DNA of 60,782 nt, taken from contig PCUV01000082.1 of assembly GCA_002786915.1 (NCBI GenBank), positions 32,809-93,590 of the forward strand, given 5' to 3'. The position numbers were made by a program, and so were the translations under genes. The notes below the pieces were generated by a model, which did no database searches, was not told the origin of the DNA, and worked only from the letters and a program-made list of their open reading frames with translations. Origin of the DNA: Comamonadaceae bacterium CG12_big_fil_rev_8_21_14_0_65_59_15. Lineage in GTDB: Bacteria > Pseudomonadota > Gammaproteobacteria > Burkholderiales > Burkholderiaceae_C. Position 1 is the stretch's first letter. The number at the start of each line of letters is the position of its first letter. Positions 17,576-24,590 of this stretch are shown piece after piece.

Positions 17576-17660
17576 GCGCTGCGAGGCAGGCGGGCGGGGC
17601 ACCCCCTCATACTGGAGTACCAGAAATCGGGGGTTGCCCCACCCACCTGCCTCGTAGCGC
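17576..17660. repeat. 85-bp near-perfect palindrome between aldehyde dehydrogenase and DUF779 genes
   Basis: The left arm 17576-17606 and right arm 17629-17660 pair over about 31 bases with three mismatches and one bulge. The GC-rich core is GAGGCAGG and GGGGCA. The loop contains a further small dyad, CTGG-AGTA-CCAG. As RNA this would be a very stable hairpin between two co-directional genes, able to stop transcription or protect the upstream message. It lacks a T-run, so it is not a standard terminator. It may also be a mobile palindromic repeat. Confidence 0.75.
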
Positions 17661-17696
17661 TTTCGCCAACAATTGTTCATTTTCTGAGGGAACTCC

Positions 17697-18065
17697 ATGG
17701 TGGACAAAGTCATTGCCACACCGGCCGCGCTGGAACTCATCGCCTTCCTGAAAACCAAGCACGGCCCGGGTCTGATGTTTCACCAGTCGGGCGGCTGCTG
17801 TGACAACAGCGCGGCCAATTGCTACCTGCTGGGTGAAATCACCATGGGCGCGGGCGATGTGCTGCTGGGCGAGATCGGCGGCTGCGCGTTTTACATCGGC
17901 AAAGCCCAATACCAATACTGGAAACACACCCAACTGATCATCGACGTGATCGACGGCAGCGGCGGCGATTTTTCATTGGAAACACCCGAGGGCAAGGGGT
18001 TTCTGACGCGCTCACGGGTGTTTACAGCGCAGGAACTCAATGAGTTGAAAGGCAGCGGGATTTAG
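17697..18065 (+). CDS. DUF779 domain protein, full-length copy
   Basis: 122 residues, the normal length of DUF779. It has a cysteine-rich segment, SGGCCDNSAANCY (about 31-43), and a second GGC at about 61-63, which suggests metal binding. The function is not established. Genes of this family commonly follow AcoD/ExaC-type aldehyde dehydrogenases, so a role in aldehyde metabolism or dehydrogenase function is likely but unproven. ATG 17697 is preceded by GAGGGAAC. A second, shortened copy lies 700 bp downstream at 18770. Confidence 0.88.
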   Translation: MVDKVIATPAALELIAFLKTKHGPGLMFHQSGGCCDNSAANCYLLGEITMGAGDVLLGEIGGCAFYIGKAQYQYWKHTQLIIDVIDGSGGDFSLETPEGKGFLTRSRVFTAQELNELKGSGI

Positions 18066-18143
18066 ACCATGAGTCATCAGCGTGGAGGCGATGCCGTGTG
18101 ATGTGGTGTACATTGGTAGCGACTTTCATGATTGGAATCAGAC

Positions 18144-18374
18144 ATGACAAACTTGGATCGCATTACTCAATCGCCTGGTGTCATGGGCGGCAAGGCCTGC
18201 GTGCGCGGCTTGCGCGTCACCGTGGCGATGATTGTTAACCAATTGGGTGCCGGCCACAGCATGGATCAGGTTCTGGCGGACTACCCGTACCTGGAACGTG
18301 AAGATGTTTTGCAAGCCCTGCGCTACGCAGCCTGGCTGTCTGAAGATCGTGAATTGGTGTTGGCTGCTGCATGA
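18144..18374 (+). CDS. DUF433 family antitoxin
   Basis: 76 residues from ATG 18144. A TTG four codons earlier is possible but has no ribosome site. The pattern RITQSPGVMGGKACVRGLR followed by ADYPYLEREDVLQALRYAAW is typical of DUF433, a winged-helix antitoxin usually paired with a DUF5615 PIN-like toxin. Its stop overlaps the ATG of the next frame as ATGA, the normal arrangement of this pair. The toxin is broken (next entry), so this is an orphan antitoxin. It separates the two DUF779 copies. Confidence 0.85.
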   Translation: MTNLDRITQSPGVMGGKACVRGLRVTVAMIVNQLGAGHSMDQVLADYPYLEREDVLQALRYAAWLSEDRELVLAAA

Positions 18375-18551
18375 ATTTGGTGGTGGACATGAACCTCTCG
18401 CCCCGTTGGGTGAGCGTGCTCGAGCCCCAATGCCATCAGCCCTCAGGTGCTCGCAGCCCTGCGACAAATGACATCAGAACTAGAGCAGGGCGCCTTATTG
18501 ACGGTGGATACAAACCGAACGCGTTTGCGCCTGCTGCCATTTGCGCGTTGA
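18371..18551 (+). pseudogene. Remnant of a DUF5615 PIN-like toxin gene (internal deletion and frameshift)
   Basis: The start MNLVVDMNLSPRW is the conserved N-terminus of DUF5615. After VSVLE the reading frame is lost, and the family C-terminus reappears in another frame from 18429: NAISPQVLAALRQ, then LEQGALLTVDTNRTRLRLLP, then a stop at 18549. The family is normally about 110-120 residues, so roughly half the gene, including the central acidic residues, has been removed at about 18420-18430. No functional toxin can be made. Both ends were read directly; the family assignment is from memory of its consensus. Confidence 0.8.
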
Positions 18552-18769
18552 CACTCAGTCTGAGGCTCCGACGGGTCAGCCTTGGGTGTAGATGTGCTCA
18601 GCCGCACGTCGGATGGCTTCGTTGCACCGTCTTGCCGTGGCGCTGCCACTGCCTGTGACGACGCGCCTAGCCAGGAACGGTTTGTGAACCGCTGGAAACG
18701 CTGTTGCTGTCGTACGGCCATCGCGCTGCAGCAACTTTTTGCACTGGCCAATCAGATCAGGAGATACCG

Positions 18770-19048
18770 ATGGTTGACAAAGTCATTGCCACACCGACCG
18801 CGCTGGAACTCATTGCCTTCCTGAAAACCAAGCACGGTCCCAACCTGCTGTTTCACCAGTCAGGCGGCTGCGCGTTTTACATTGGCAAGGCGCAATACGA
18901 ACACTGGAAACACACCCAACTGATCATCGACGTGGTCGATGGCAACGGCGGTGATTTTTCTCTGGAAACGCCTGAAGGCAAGGGGTTTCACACACGCTCC
19001 CGGGTTTTCACTGAAGCTGAATTGGCGGAACTGGCAGCGCTTGAGTGA
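18770..19048 (+). CDS. Shortened DUF779 paralogue lacking the cysteine segment
   Basis: 92 residues, with its own good ribosome site (ATCAGGAGATACCG) before ATG 18770. It is closely similar to the 122-residue copy at 17697 along the whole length, except that 29 residues between the two SGGC/IGGC motifs are missing. The junction reads HQSGGCAFYIGK. In the full copy the nonamer GGCGGCTGC occurs at both edges of the missing 87 bp, so slippage or recombination between these repeats explains the loss exactly in frame. The copy has lost the cysteines of the putative metal site. It may be a decaying duplicate or have a changed role. Confidence 0.75.
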   Translation: MVDKVIATPTALELIAFLKTKHGPNLLFHQSGGCAFYIGKAQYEHWKHTQLIIDVVDGNGGDFSLETPEGKGFHTRSRVFTEAELAELAALE

Positions 19049-19468
19049 TGCCTTCATAACGCATTTTCAGTATGTGGGAGTTGCTTTTTAATTTGTAGCA
19101 AAATGGTGCAGATGAGAGGTTGGGAATAGGCTGTAAGCGGGTCTACAGTTTGCTGATCAGCCCGCCGCATACCTGCCGTTCAATCTGGCGACTTTGGGTA
19201 CCCGCAAAAGACCCTTACCCGACGTTCGCCGGAATCGCATGAATCCCGCCGAAAAGTGGAAAGCTGACTTTCAATTTCGCAGGAAACAGTCACTCTCCGG
19301 CAGTGCCAAAAACTTGGAAGCAGTCACCCAGCTATGAAAATTGATTTTTCAATTTAGCCGTTGGCAGCGCAGCGGGAGCGGTCGGTCACCTGGAAATCGG
19401 GAGCACCCGGACTTGGCAAGTAACTGGCATCAATGTACGTGCAAAAATGGAGTCTTATTGGAGCGACC
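19049..19468. other. Gene-free stretch upstream of ynfA
   Basis: About 420 nt with no coding frame that I can support. It is less GC-rich than the surrounding genes and contains short A/T runs such as GAAAATTGATTTTTCAATTT (about 19335-19354), which is a small dyad. It looks like eroded DNA at the edge of the accessory block. I found no attachment site, tRNA or integron attC signature. Confidence 0.4.
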
Positions 19469-19801
19469 TTGGAACTTCTTCGTCTGAGCCTTTTGTTCGC
19501 ACTGACAGCAGTGGCGGAAATCATCGGCTGCTATCTCCCTTGGCTAGTTCTTCGTCAAGCTAAGCCGCTTTATTTGTTAATACCCGCAGCAGCCTCATTG
19601 GCGCTTTTTGCTTGGCTATTGACACTACATCCAGCCGCAGCCGGGAGAACTTATGCTGCCTACGGTGGTATGTATATCGCTGTCGCGCTGCTCTGGCTCA
19701 AATTCGTTGATGGCGTTTCATTAACCCGATGGGATGTCTCGGGGGCGATGATTGCACTTGTTGGCATGGCTGTAATCGCACTTCAACCGACAACTACCTG
19801 A
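19469..19801 (+). CDS. YnfA/UPF0060 family small membrane protein
   Basis: 110 residues from TTG 19469, chosen because GGAG lies five bases upstream and the length then matches the family (about 108). An ATG at 19433 in the same frame would give 122. Four hydrophobic segments are visible. Family landmarks are [10 protein letters not shown] near the start and [17 protein letters not shown] in the middle. YnfA proteins belong to the SMR-like membrane fold, and efflux has been proposed for some members. The gene stands alone in the accessory block and is somewhat less GC-rich than its surroundings. Confidence 0.9.
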   Translation: MELLRLSLLFALTAVAEIIGCYLPWLVLRQAKPLYLLIPAAASLALFAWLLTLHPAAAGRTYAAYGGMYIAVALLWLKFVDGVSLTRWDVSGAMIALVGMAVIALQPTTT

Positions 19802-20011
19802 CAGCCCGGTAAGGGTGAAGCCGGTAAAGACCTGGAAAACTGCACGGCGTACCCACCATCGTCAAGACCAGACCCGTTGCTGACCATCAACTTCGGGGAC
19901 TCTCTTCCCCAAAGCCGACACTGCCACCAGTTACCCAACCCTCTGCAAAGTAGCAACCATTTTGATGATCTCGGTACTCTGTGCAAACATACATTTGAAA
20001 TGCCGACGCAT

Positions 20012-20332
20012 TTAGGCCGCTGCCGAATGCGCAGTCAGGTTGACTTGAAGCCTTTCGCGCACCGCACGGAAGATGGCCGCCAAGTTGTCCATACTGGGAT
20101 TGCCCGTTGGCGACAACATCCGATGCAAACTCTTGCTGGGTTTGGCCGTCAGCGTTGCAAGTTGTTCGAAACCGATGGTGGCATTCACCAGGTCACGCAG
20201 GATCAGGCGGGCCGTCTCAGGTTCGCCGTTGAGAAACAGTGTCGCAGCTTCGTCCAATAGGGCCTGCGCAAATGAAGCGTCACTCTGCACCCGCTGGATG
20301 ACGGTTTCTTTGAAATTTCTGGTTAATGCCAT
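20012..20332 (-). CDS. HigA-type antitoxin (helix-turn-helix)
   Basis: 106 residues. The C-terminal part (LTAKPSKSLHRMLSPTGNPSMDNLAAIFRAV) is a helix-turn-helix of the kind found in probable addiction-module antidotes (COG3636). It follows the toxin gene by 5 bp, in toxin-first order, as in higBA modules. ATG 20332 is preceded by AAAGGGG. It should neutralise the toxin and repress the operon through the palindrome at 20702-20719. Confidence 0.85.
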   Translation of the reverse strand: MALTRNFKETVIQRVQSDASFAQALLDEAATLFLNGEPETARLILRDLVNATIGFEQLATLTAKPSKSLHRMLSPTGNPSMDNLAAIFRAVRERLQVNLTAHSAAA

Positions 20333-20337
20333 TTTTG

Positions 20338-20694
20338 TTACCCCTTTTGCTTGCTGCCTGATTTGGCTGCCATCATTTTTTTACGGGCCTTGTACTCGGC
20401 CAACAGTTCCTTGGCTCTATTGATGTCCCGTTGCTGACCACGTTTGGTGCCGCCACCAAACAGGACAATGAGCATGTCGCCATCCTTGGCGAGGTAGATT
20501 CGGTAACCCGGACCCCAGTCGATGACGTATTCACCCATGCCATCAAACCACTTGATACTGGACGTATTGCCCAACTCCATTCGAAGTTTGGCAACGGTCA
20601 CCTTGGCTGCAGCCTGCGATGACAGGCTGTCAAACCATTGCTTGTACGGGTTGGATGCATCCTCACGGATGTACTCTTCAACTTTGATTGCCAT
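20338..20694 (-). CDS. HigB-type RelE/ParE-fold toxin (phage Gp49-like)
   Basis: 118 residues. The pattern WFDSLSSQAAAKVTVAKLRM, then MGEYVIDWGPGYRIYLAKDG and IVLFGGGTKRGQQRDI, is that of COG3657 killer proteins with the RelE/ParE fold. Most such toxins cut mRNA at the ribosome. The tail is lysine- and arginine-rich. The gene is intact and paired with its antitoxin, so the module looks functional. Its start lies 7 bp from a perfect operator-like palindrome. Confidence 0.88.
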   Translation of the reverse strand: MAIKVEEYIREDASNPYKQWFDSLSSQAAAKVTVAKLRMELGNTSSIKWFDGMGEYVIDWGPGYRIYLAKDGDMLIVLFGGGTKRGQQRDINRAKELLAEYKARKKMMAAKSGSKQKG

Positions 20695-20701
20695 GCTTCA
20701 T

Positions 20702-20719
20702 GGTAACACATGTGTTACC
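20702..20719. promoter_or_regulatory. Perfect 18-bp palindromic operator of the HigBA module
   Basis: GGTAACACATGTGTTACC is identical to its reverse complement. It lies 7 bp upstream of the toxin start, where the antitoxin would autorepress. The TAACACATGTGTTA-like core resembles HigA operators as I remember them. Binding is inferred. Confidence 0.7.
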
Positions 20720-20887
20720 GTTATGCGGAGGCGATCTTGATGCAGGGGAACTCCAGCGTTTGACTTCAATAGTTAAAACCGGCCGGTCCTATAGCTGCCG
20801 ATCACCAATACCCGCTTGCGCTGCACAGGCGCCACCTGAAACGCCAGCGTTTCGATGAAATCCGCTCAGCAGTCCAAGCGCAGGTCA

Positions 20888-22072
20888 TCAGAGAACCAGT
20901 GGTTTCTTGCCCGTTGAACACCCCAGCGCAAACTCGCGCCAGCCCAGCACCTCACAGCCTTGCCTTGCATAGTGGCCATTGCCTCCATAAATGATCTGCG
21001 GTGACAGCGTAGGCGTATCTGCCAGGCCAGCCCATTTACTCACAGCGTGCGGCCAGTCTGATGCAAAAGTGCTGCCAGATTTGATCTCGATGGGTTGCAA
21101 GCCTTGCTGGGTTTCAAACACCACGTCCACCTCGTGGCCGACGTTGTCGCGCCAAAAATACAGCTCAGCGCTTTGCCCGTTGTTCAAACGCTGCTTGACC
21201 AATTCAGAGACTACCCAGGTTTCAAACAATGCCCCACGCGCGGCATGCGTCTCGATGCTCGATGCCTCCCGAATGCCCAGCAGCCAGGCCATCAGCCCGA
21301 CATCCAGAAAATACAGCTTGGGGGTCTTGACCAGCCGCTTGCCAAAATGACGATGGTAGGGCGCTAGCCGCATGACAAGGTAACTGGCTTCCAGCACCGA
21401 CAACCATTTGGCAGCGGTGACCGCTGCAATACCGCAATCTGCACCCAGTGCCGCCAGGTTCAGCAACTGCCCGGAACGCGCTGCGCACATGCGCACAAAG
21501 CGATGAAACTGGCTGAGGTCTTGCACCGCCAACAACTGGCGCACGTCGCGCTCCACATACGTGGCCACGTAGTTGGCAAACCAGTCGGCAGGTGCCAGCG
21601 CACGGTCATACAGCGCCGGATAACCGCCTGTGCACAGCACCGTGTTCAGGGCTTCAGGCAATCGAGCGCCTCCAAGCTCCAAGCCGCTCAAGGGCAGCAG
21701 CTCAATGCGCCCGACCCGCCCTGCCAGACTTTGCGTGACACCCGCCAGCAGGTCAAACTGGGCCGAGCCGGTGAGCACAAAGTCTCCCATTCGGGCACGC
21801 TCATCCACCATCTGTTGCAACCAGGACAGCAGCGCCGGGCAGCGCTGAACTTCATCCAGAATGGCACCCTCAGCAAACCGCGCCAGAAAGCGCTGCGGGT
21901 CCGTCAAGGCAAATTCGCGCTCTTGCGGGTTTTCCAGCGACACATAGGGTTTGGTCGAAAAAACAGCCCGTGCCAGCGTGGTCTTGCCTGACTGGCGCGG
22001 CCCGGTAATGGCCAGCACAGGAAAACCCCGGGCCAAGCGTTGCAACGTAGAGGTAGCTTGACGAGGAATCAT
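20888..22072 (-). CDS. AAA+ ATPase with DUF4143 domain
   Basis: 394 residues, full length for this family. The Walker A motif GPRQSGKTTLAR (about 24-35) and Walker B ILDEVQRCP (about 71-79) lie in an AAA_14 domain. The sensor segment VLTGSAQFDLL follows, and the C-terminal half is DUF4143 with the nuclease-like pattern EVDVVFETQQGLQPIEIKSG (acidic residues plus EIK). Such proteins are common in accessory regions, and their role is not settled. A 15-bp dyad directly abuts the start codon (22075-22109) and could be its operator. No partner gene is visible. Confidence 0.9.
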   Translation of the reverse strand: MIPRQATSTLQRLARGFPVLAITGPRQSGKTTLARAVFSTKPYVSLENPQEREFALTDPQRFLARFAEGAILDEVQRCPALLSWLQQMVDERARMGDFVLTGSAQFDLLAGVTQSLAGRVGRIELLPLSGLELGGARLPEALNTVLCTGGYPALYDRALAPADWFANYVATYVERDVRQLLAVQDLSQFHRFVRMCAARSGQLLNLAALGADCGIAAVTAAKWLSVLEASYLVMRLAPYHRHFGKRLVKTPKLYFLDVGLMAWLLGIREASSIETHAARGALFETWVVSELVKQRLNNGQSAELYFWRDNVGHEVDVVFETQQGLQPIEIKSGSTFASDWPHAVSKWAGLADTPTLSPQIIYGGNGHYARQGCEVLGWREFALGCSTGKKPLVL

Positions 22073-22074
22073 TT

Positions 22075-22109
22075 CTTACAAATCGAAGTTTGTTACTTTG
22101 AATTGTAAG
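22075..22109. promoter_or_regulatory. Dyad immediately upstream of the DUF4143 ATPase start
   Basis: Arms 22075-22089 and 22095-22109 (CTTACAA...TTGTAAG at the outer ends) pair at 13 of 15 positions around a 5-bp loop. The dyad begins 3 bp from the ATG, so it covers the ribosome-binding region. It could act as an operator or as an RNA hairpin that hides the start. It is AT-rich, unlike the surroundings. Confidence 0.5.
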
Positions 22110-22182
22110 CTTGCCCCGGCAAACACTGTGGCGCAGCGAACGCCGTGGCGGCATTACACAGCTTGAAAACAACAGGCAAACA

Positions 22183-22596
22183 TTAGCCCATCAACTGCAC
22201 GCGGGGCTTCCAGGCTCTGGCCACGGCGCGTCTGGCAAAGCGGCGATCGTCAAACGTCATCACTTGGCGACATTGCCGATACGAGGCGTGGTGCAGTGCA
22301 TCGGCAAAGTCGAAGCCATCGGCCAAGCCCTCAATGGCCATAACCACGGCAGTGCGGTCTTCAACTTCCAAGTTGGGCAGCGCCACCATGTGACGCAGTA
22401 CCGCCAACACATCGGGCACCGGACTTTTGTAATACCCACGCAGCACCCACTCCAATTCCAGAATCACCGTCTTGCTCACAACCAGTCTTCGGCCGCTGTC
22501 GATCAGTTCCCGGGCGAGTGCAGCTTGGGTCTGTGTGGCCTCGTCCGAGCTCGCCACGTAATAACGCGCCAGCACGTTGGTGTCGAGCCCGATCAC
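22183..22596 (-). CDS. vapC: VapC-family PIN-domain toxin
   Basis: 137 residues with the PIN-domain acidic residues: the N-terminal MIGLDTNVLARYYV (Asp5), the glutamate in SKTVILELEWVLRG, and the C-terminal DGFDFADALHHA plus MTFDDRRF. This is the metal-dependent RNase fold of VapC toxins. The start overlaps the antitoxin stop by 4 bp, which couples their translation. The gene is intact. Confidence 0.92.
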   Translation of the reverse strand: MIGLDTNVLARYYVASSDEATQTQAALARELIDSGRRLVVSKTVILELEWVLRGYYKSPVPDVLAVLRHMVALPNLEVEDRTAVVMAIEGLADGFDFADALHHASYRQCRQVMTFDDRRFARRAVARAWKPRVQLMG

Positions 22597-22829
22597 GGCG
22601 CGCTCTGAGCCAGGCTGGCAGTATCCAAGTCGACCGGAACCGCCTTGCGGCGGCTCTGGATCAAGCCAAAACCGCTGACAGAGGCTTCCCGGGCAGAGGG
22701 TGCCGGACGCAGGGCAATGTGATCGCCTTCCACTGTGAAGCGCAGCGCCATCCCCTGGCGCAAGCCAAATTGCTGGCGCACATCCCGCGGAATGGTGACT
22801 TGTCCTTTGCTGGTCAGGGTGGTTTGCAC
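22593..22829 (-). CDS. vapB: VapB-family antitoxin (AbrB/SpoVT swapped-hairpin)
   Basis: 78 residues starting at GTG 22829 with TGGAG upstream. The N-terminus QTTLTSKGQVTIPRDVRQQF is the standard AbrB-type DNA-binding hairpin; the C-terminal half should wrap the toxin. It comes first in the vapBC operon and overlaps vapC by 4 bp. A large nested inverted repeat (22811-22875) spans its start codon and is the likely operator. Confidence 0.92.
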   Translation of the reverse strand: MQTTLTSKGQVTIPRDVRQQFGLRQGMALRFTVEGDHIALRPAPSAREASVSGFGLIQSRRKAVPVDLDTASLAQSAP

Positions 22830-22875
22830 GGTAGTACTCCAGAAGTGTTACGCGGTAATACTACCACCCTGACCA
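22811..22875. promoter_or_regulatory. Nested inverted repeats over the vapB start (candidate operator)
   Basis: Outer arms TGGTCAGGGTGGT (22811-22823) and ACCACCCTGACCA (22863-22875) are a perfect 13-bp inverted repeat with a 39-bp spacer. Inside them, GGTAGTA (22830-22836) pairs with TACTACC (22859-22865). The left outer arm lies inside the first codons of vapB. Antitoxin dimers often bind such spaced dyads, so autoregulation by VapBC is the likely use. Confidence 0.65.
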
Positions 22876-22905
22876 CTTAACTTGAAATTTGCTCCATGCA
22901 ACCCC

Positions 22906-23754
22906 TTACTTGGCTGCATTCGGAAAGAACAACTGTTCACCGCCAATTTTGTAGCTGGCAATCACTGCCTGACCGGCGCTACCGGTGACCCAGTCGATGA
23001 ACTTCTGGCCTTCCGCCACTTTCACATGCGGGTGTTTGGCCGGGTTGACCAGCATCACGCCGTATTGGTTGAACAGACGCTTGTCGCCTTCCACCAGCAC
23101 TTTCAGGTCACCGCGGTTCTTGAAGTTGAGCCAGGTGCCACGGTCGGTGAGCGCGTAGGCGTTGGTGCCAGAAGCCATGTTCAGCGCCGGGCCCATGCCG
23201 CAGCCGCAGGATTTGTAACCGCTGCCGGTCTTGCCAGTCAGGTCGGCCATTTTCCAGAAGCGCATTTCAGCCGCAAAGGTGCCGCTCTTGTCACCGCGCG
23301 AGATAAACGGCCCGTTGGCAGCGGCGATTTTCTTGAGTGCTTCTACCACGTCGTTGCCCTTGGCTTTGGCCGGGTCTGCCGTCGGCCCCACCACCACAAA
23401 GTCGTTGTACATGACTTCGATGCGCTTCACTGCAAAGCCCTCGGCGACCACTTTTTCTTCGGCCACCTTGTCGTGCACAAACAGCACGTCTGCGTCGCCC
23501 CGGCGGCCCATGTCGATGGCTTGCCCGGTGCCTAAAGCCACCACTTTCACGTCAATGCCGCTGGCTTTTTTGAACTCGGGCAGCAGCACCGAGAATAAGC
23601 CGGATTGCTCGGTCGAGGTGGTCGATGCGACCACAATCGACTGCGCCTGCGCGCTCAGCGCAGCGCCCCAAACAGCTATTGAAACAGCAGCTACACGCGC
23701 ACATCCAAAAAGGGCTAGAGGCCAAAAAGACTTAAAAGATTTCACGGCTTTCAT
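22906..23754 (-). CDS. tupA: Tungstate ABC transporter substrate-binding protein TupA
   Basis: 282 residues with a signal peptide ending near ALSAQA (residue 37). The mature start SIVVASTTSTEQSGLF carries the TTSTxxSG anion-binding motif of TupA proteins. GKSGTFAAE-like and SGTNAYALTDRGTW segments complete the pocket. It delivers tungstate in the periplasm to TupBC. It is the last gene of tupB-tupC-tupA and overlaps tupC by 4 bp; AAAGGAG supports the start. The signal-peptide region is partly encoded by a copy of a dispersed repeat (23686-23729). Molybdate binding cannot be excluded, but TupA is the better family match. Confidence 0.93.
   Translation of the reverse strand: MKAVKSFKSFWPLALFGCARVAAVSIAVWGAALSAQAQSIVVASTTSTEQSGLFSVLLPEFKKASGIDVKVVALGTGQAIDMGRRGDADVLFVHDKVAEEKVVAEGFAVKRIEVMYNDFVVVGPTADPAKAKGNDVVEALKKIAAANGPFISRGDKSGTFAAEMRFWKMADLTGKTGSGYKSCGCGMGPALNMASGTNAYALTDRGTWLNFKNRGDLKVLVEGDKRLFNQYGVMLVNPAKHPHVKVAEGQKFIDWVTGSAGQAVIASYKIGGEQLFFPNAAK
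23686..23729. repeat. Dispersed comamonad-type repeat, copy inside the tupA signal-peptide coding region
   Basis: In plus orientation it has an AGCAGCTAC start, a CGCGCACAT middle and an AGGGCTAGAGGCCAAAAAG end. It shares order and spacing with the repeats at 34295, 36803, 38221 and 49133. Read on the minus strand it is in frame and encodes most of the hydrophobic core of the TupA signal peptide. Confidence 0.55.
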
Positions 23755-24590
23755 ACAAGTTCTCCTTTGACAAACAAATGGGCCGCCGGATACTGCTGTT
23801 GCAGCAACGGCCCGCTAAAAAAATCATCGACCGGCAAATCGGCCAGCACGCGCCCGTGCTCCAGGTAAATCACCCGGCTGGCCAAGCGCTTGACCTGGCC
23901 CAAGTTGTGGCTGGCAAAAACCAGCGTCATGGCATTGGGGCCGCTGGCAAATTCGTCTATCAAGGCCTCTACCTCGCGCTTGGCATGGGGGTCCAGGCTG
24001 GCCGTGGGCTCGTCGAGCAGCAGCACCTGCGGCTGCAAGGCCCAGGCGCGCGCCATCGCCACCCGTTGCACTTGCCCGCCCGACAGGCCACGCGCGTTGC
24101 GCTGCGCCAATTCGCTCAGACCCACGCGCTGCAAGGCCGCCAGCGCCAGCGCTTTGCACTGGCGCCATGGCGTGCCACGCAGCCACAGCCCCAAAGCCAC
24201 GTTGCGCAACACCGACAAGCGCAGCAAATGCGGCTTTTGGAACAACATGGCCTGGCACACATCGGGCGCGCTGTGCAGTTGCCCGGCAGACGGCACAATC
24301 AGCCCATGTAACACGCGCAGCAGCGTGCTTTTGCCGCAGCCATTGGCCCCCACCAGCGCCACGCGCGCTCCGGCGTGCACTTGCAGATTGACGTTCGCCA
24401 AAGCACGCACACCGCGCTCTGGTGCGCCAAACTGGACGCTCACGTCACACAACTCAAACACTGGGGCAGCAGTGTGGCGCTGACTGATACAGGGGTTGGG
24501 TAACGCACCCCCTGGCGCAACGCAACTGTCTGCTCGCGTAAGGCGCGCAGCCGCGCGACCCAGGCGTTGCGCCGTCGCAGCGCAGCTCAC
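23751..24590 (-). CDS. tupC: Tungstate ABC transporter ATP-binding protein TupC
   Basis: 279 residues from GTG 24590, which overlaps the tupB stop as GTGA. The first 40 residues are unusual, and the ABC domain proper begins around FELCDVSVQFG. Walker A GANGCGKST (about 78), Q-loop AMLFQKPHLL, signature LSGGQ and Walker B VLLLDEPTASLDP are all intact. It powers tungstate import with TupB. The order tupB-tupC-tupA with 4-bp overlaps shows one tightly coupled operon. Confidence 0.92.
   Translation of the reverse strand: MSCAATAQRLGRAAARLTRADSCVAPGGALPNPCISQRHTAAPVFELCDVSVQFGAPERGVRALANVNLQVHAGARVALVGANGCGKSTLLRVLHGLIVPSAGQLHSAPDVCQAMLFQKPHLLRLSVLRNVALGLWLRGTPWRQCKALALAALQRVGLSELAQRNARGLSGGQVQRVAMARAWALQPQVLLLDEPTASLDPHAKREVEALIDEFASGPNAMTLVFASHNLGQVKRLASRVIYLEHGRVLADLPVDDFFSGPLLQQQYPAAHLFVKGELV

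Noticed and set aside
19049..20011. ynfA as an integron cassette
   Set aside because: No attC-like inverse core or 59-base element was seen on either side of ynfA.
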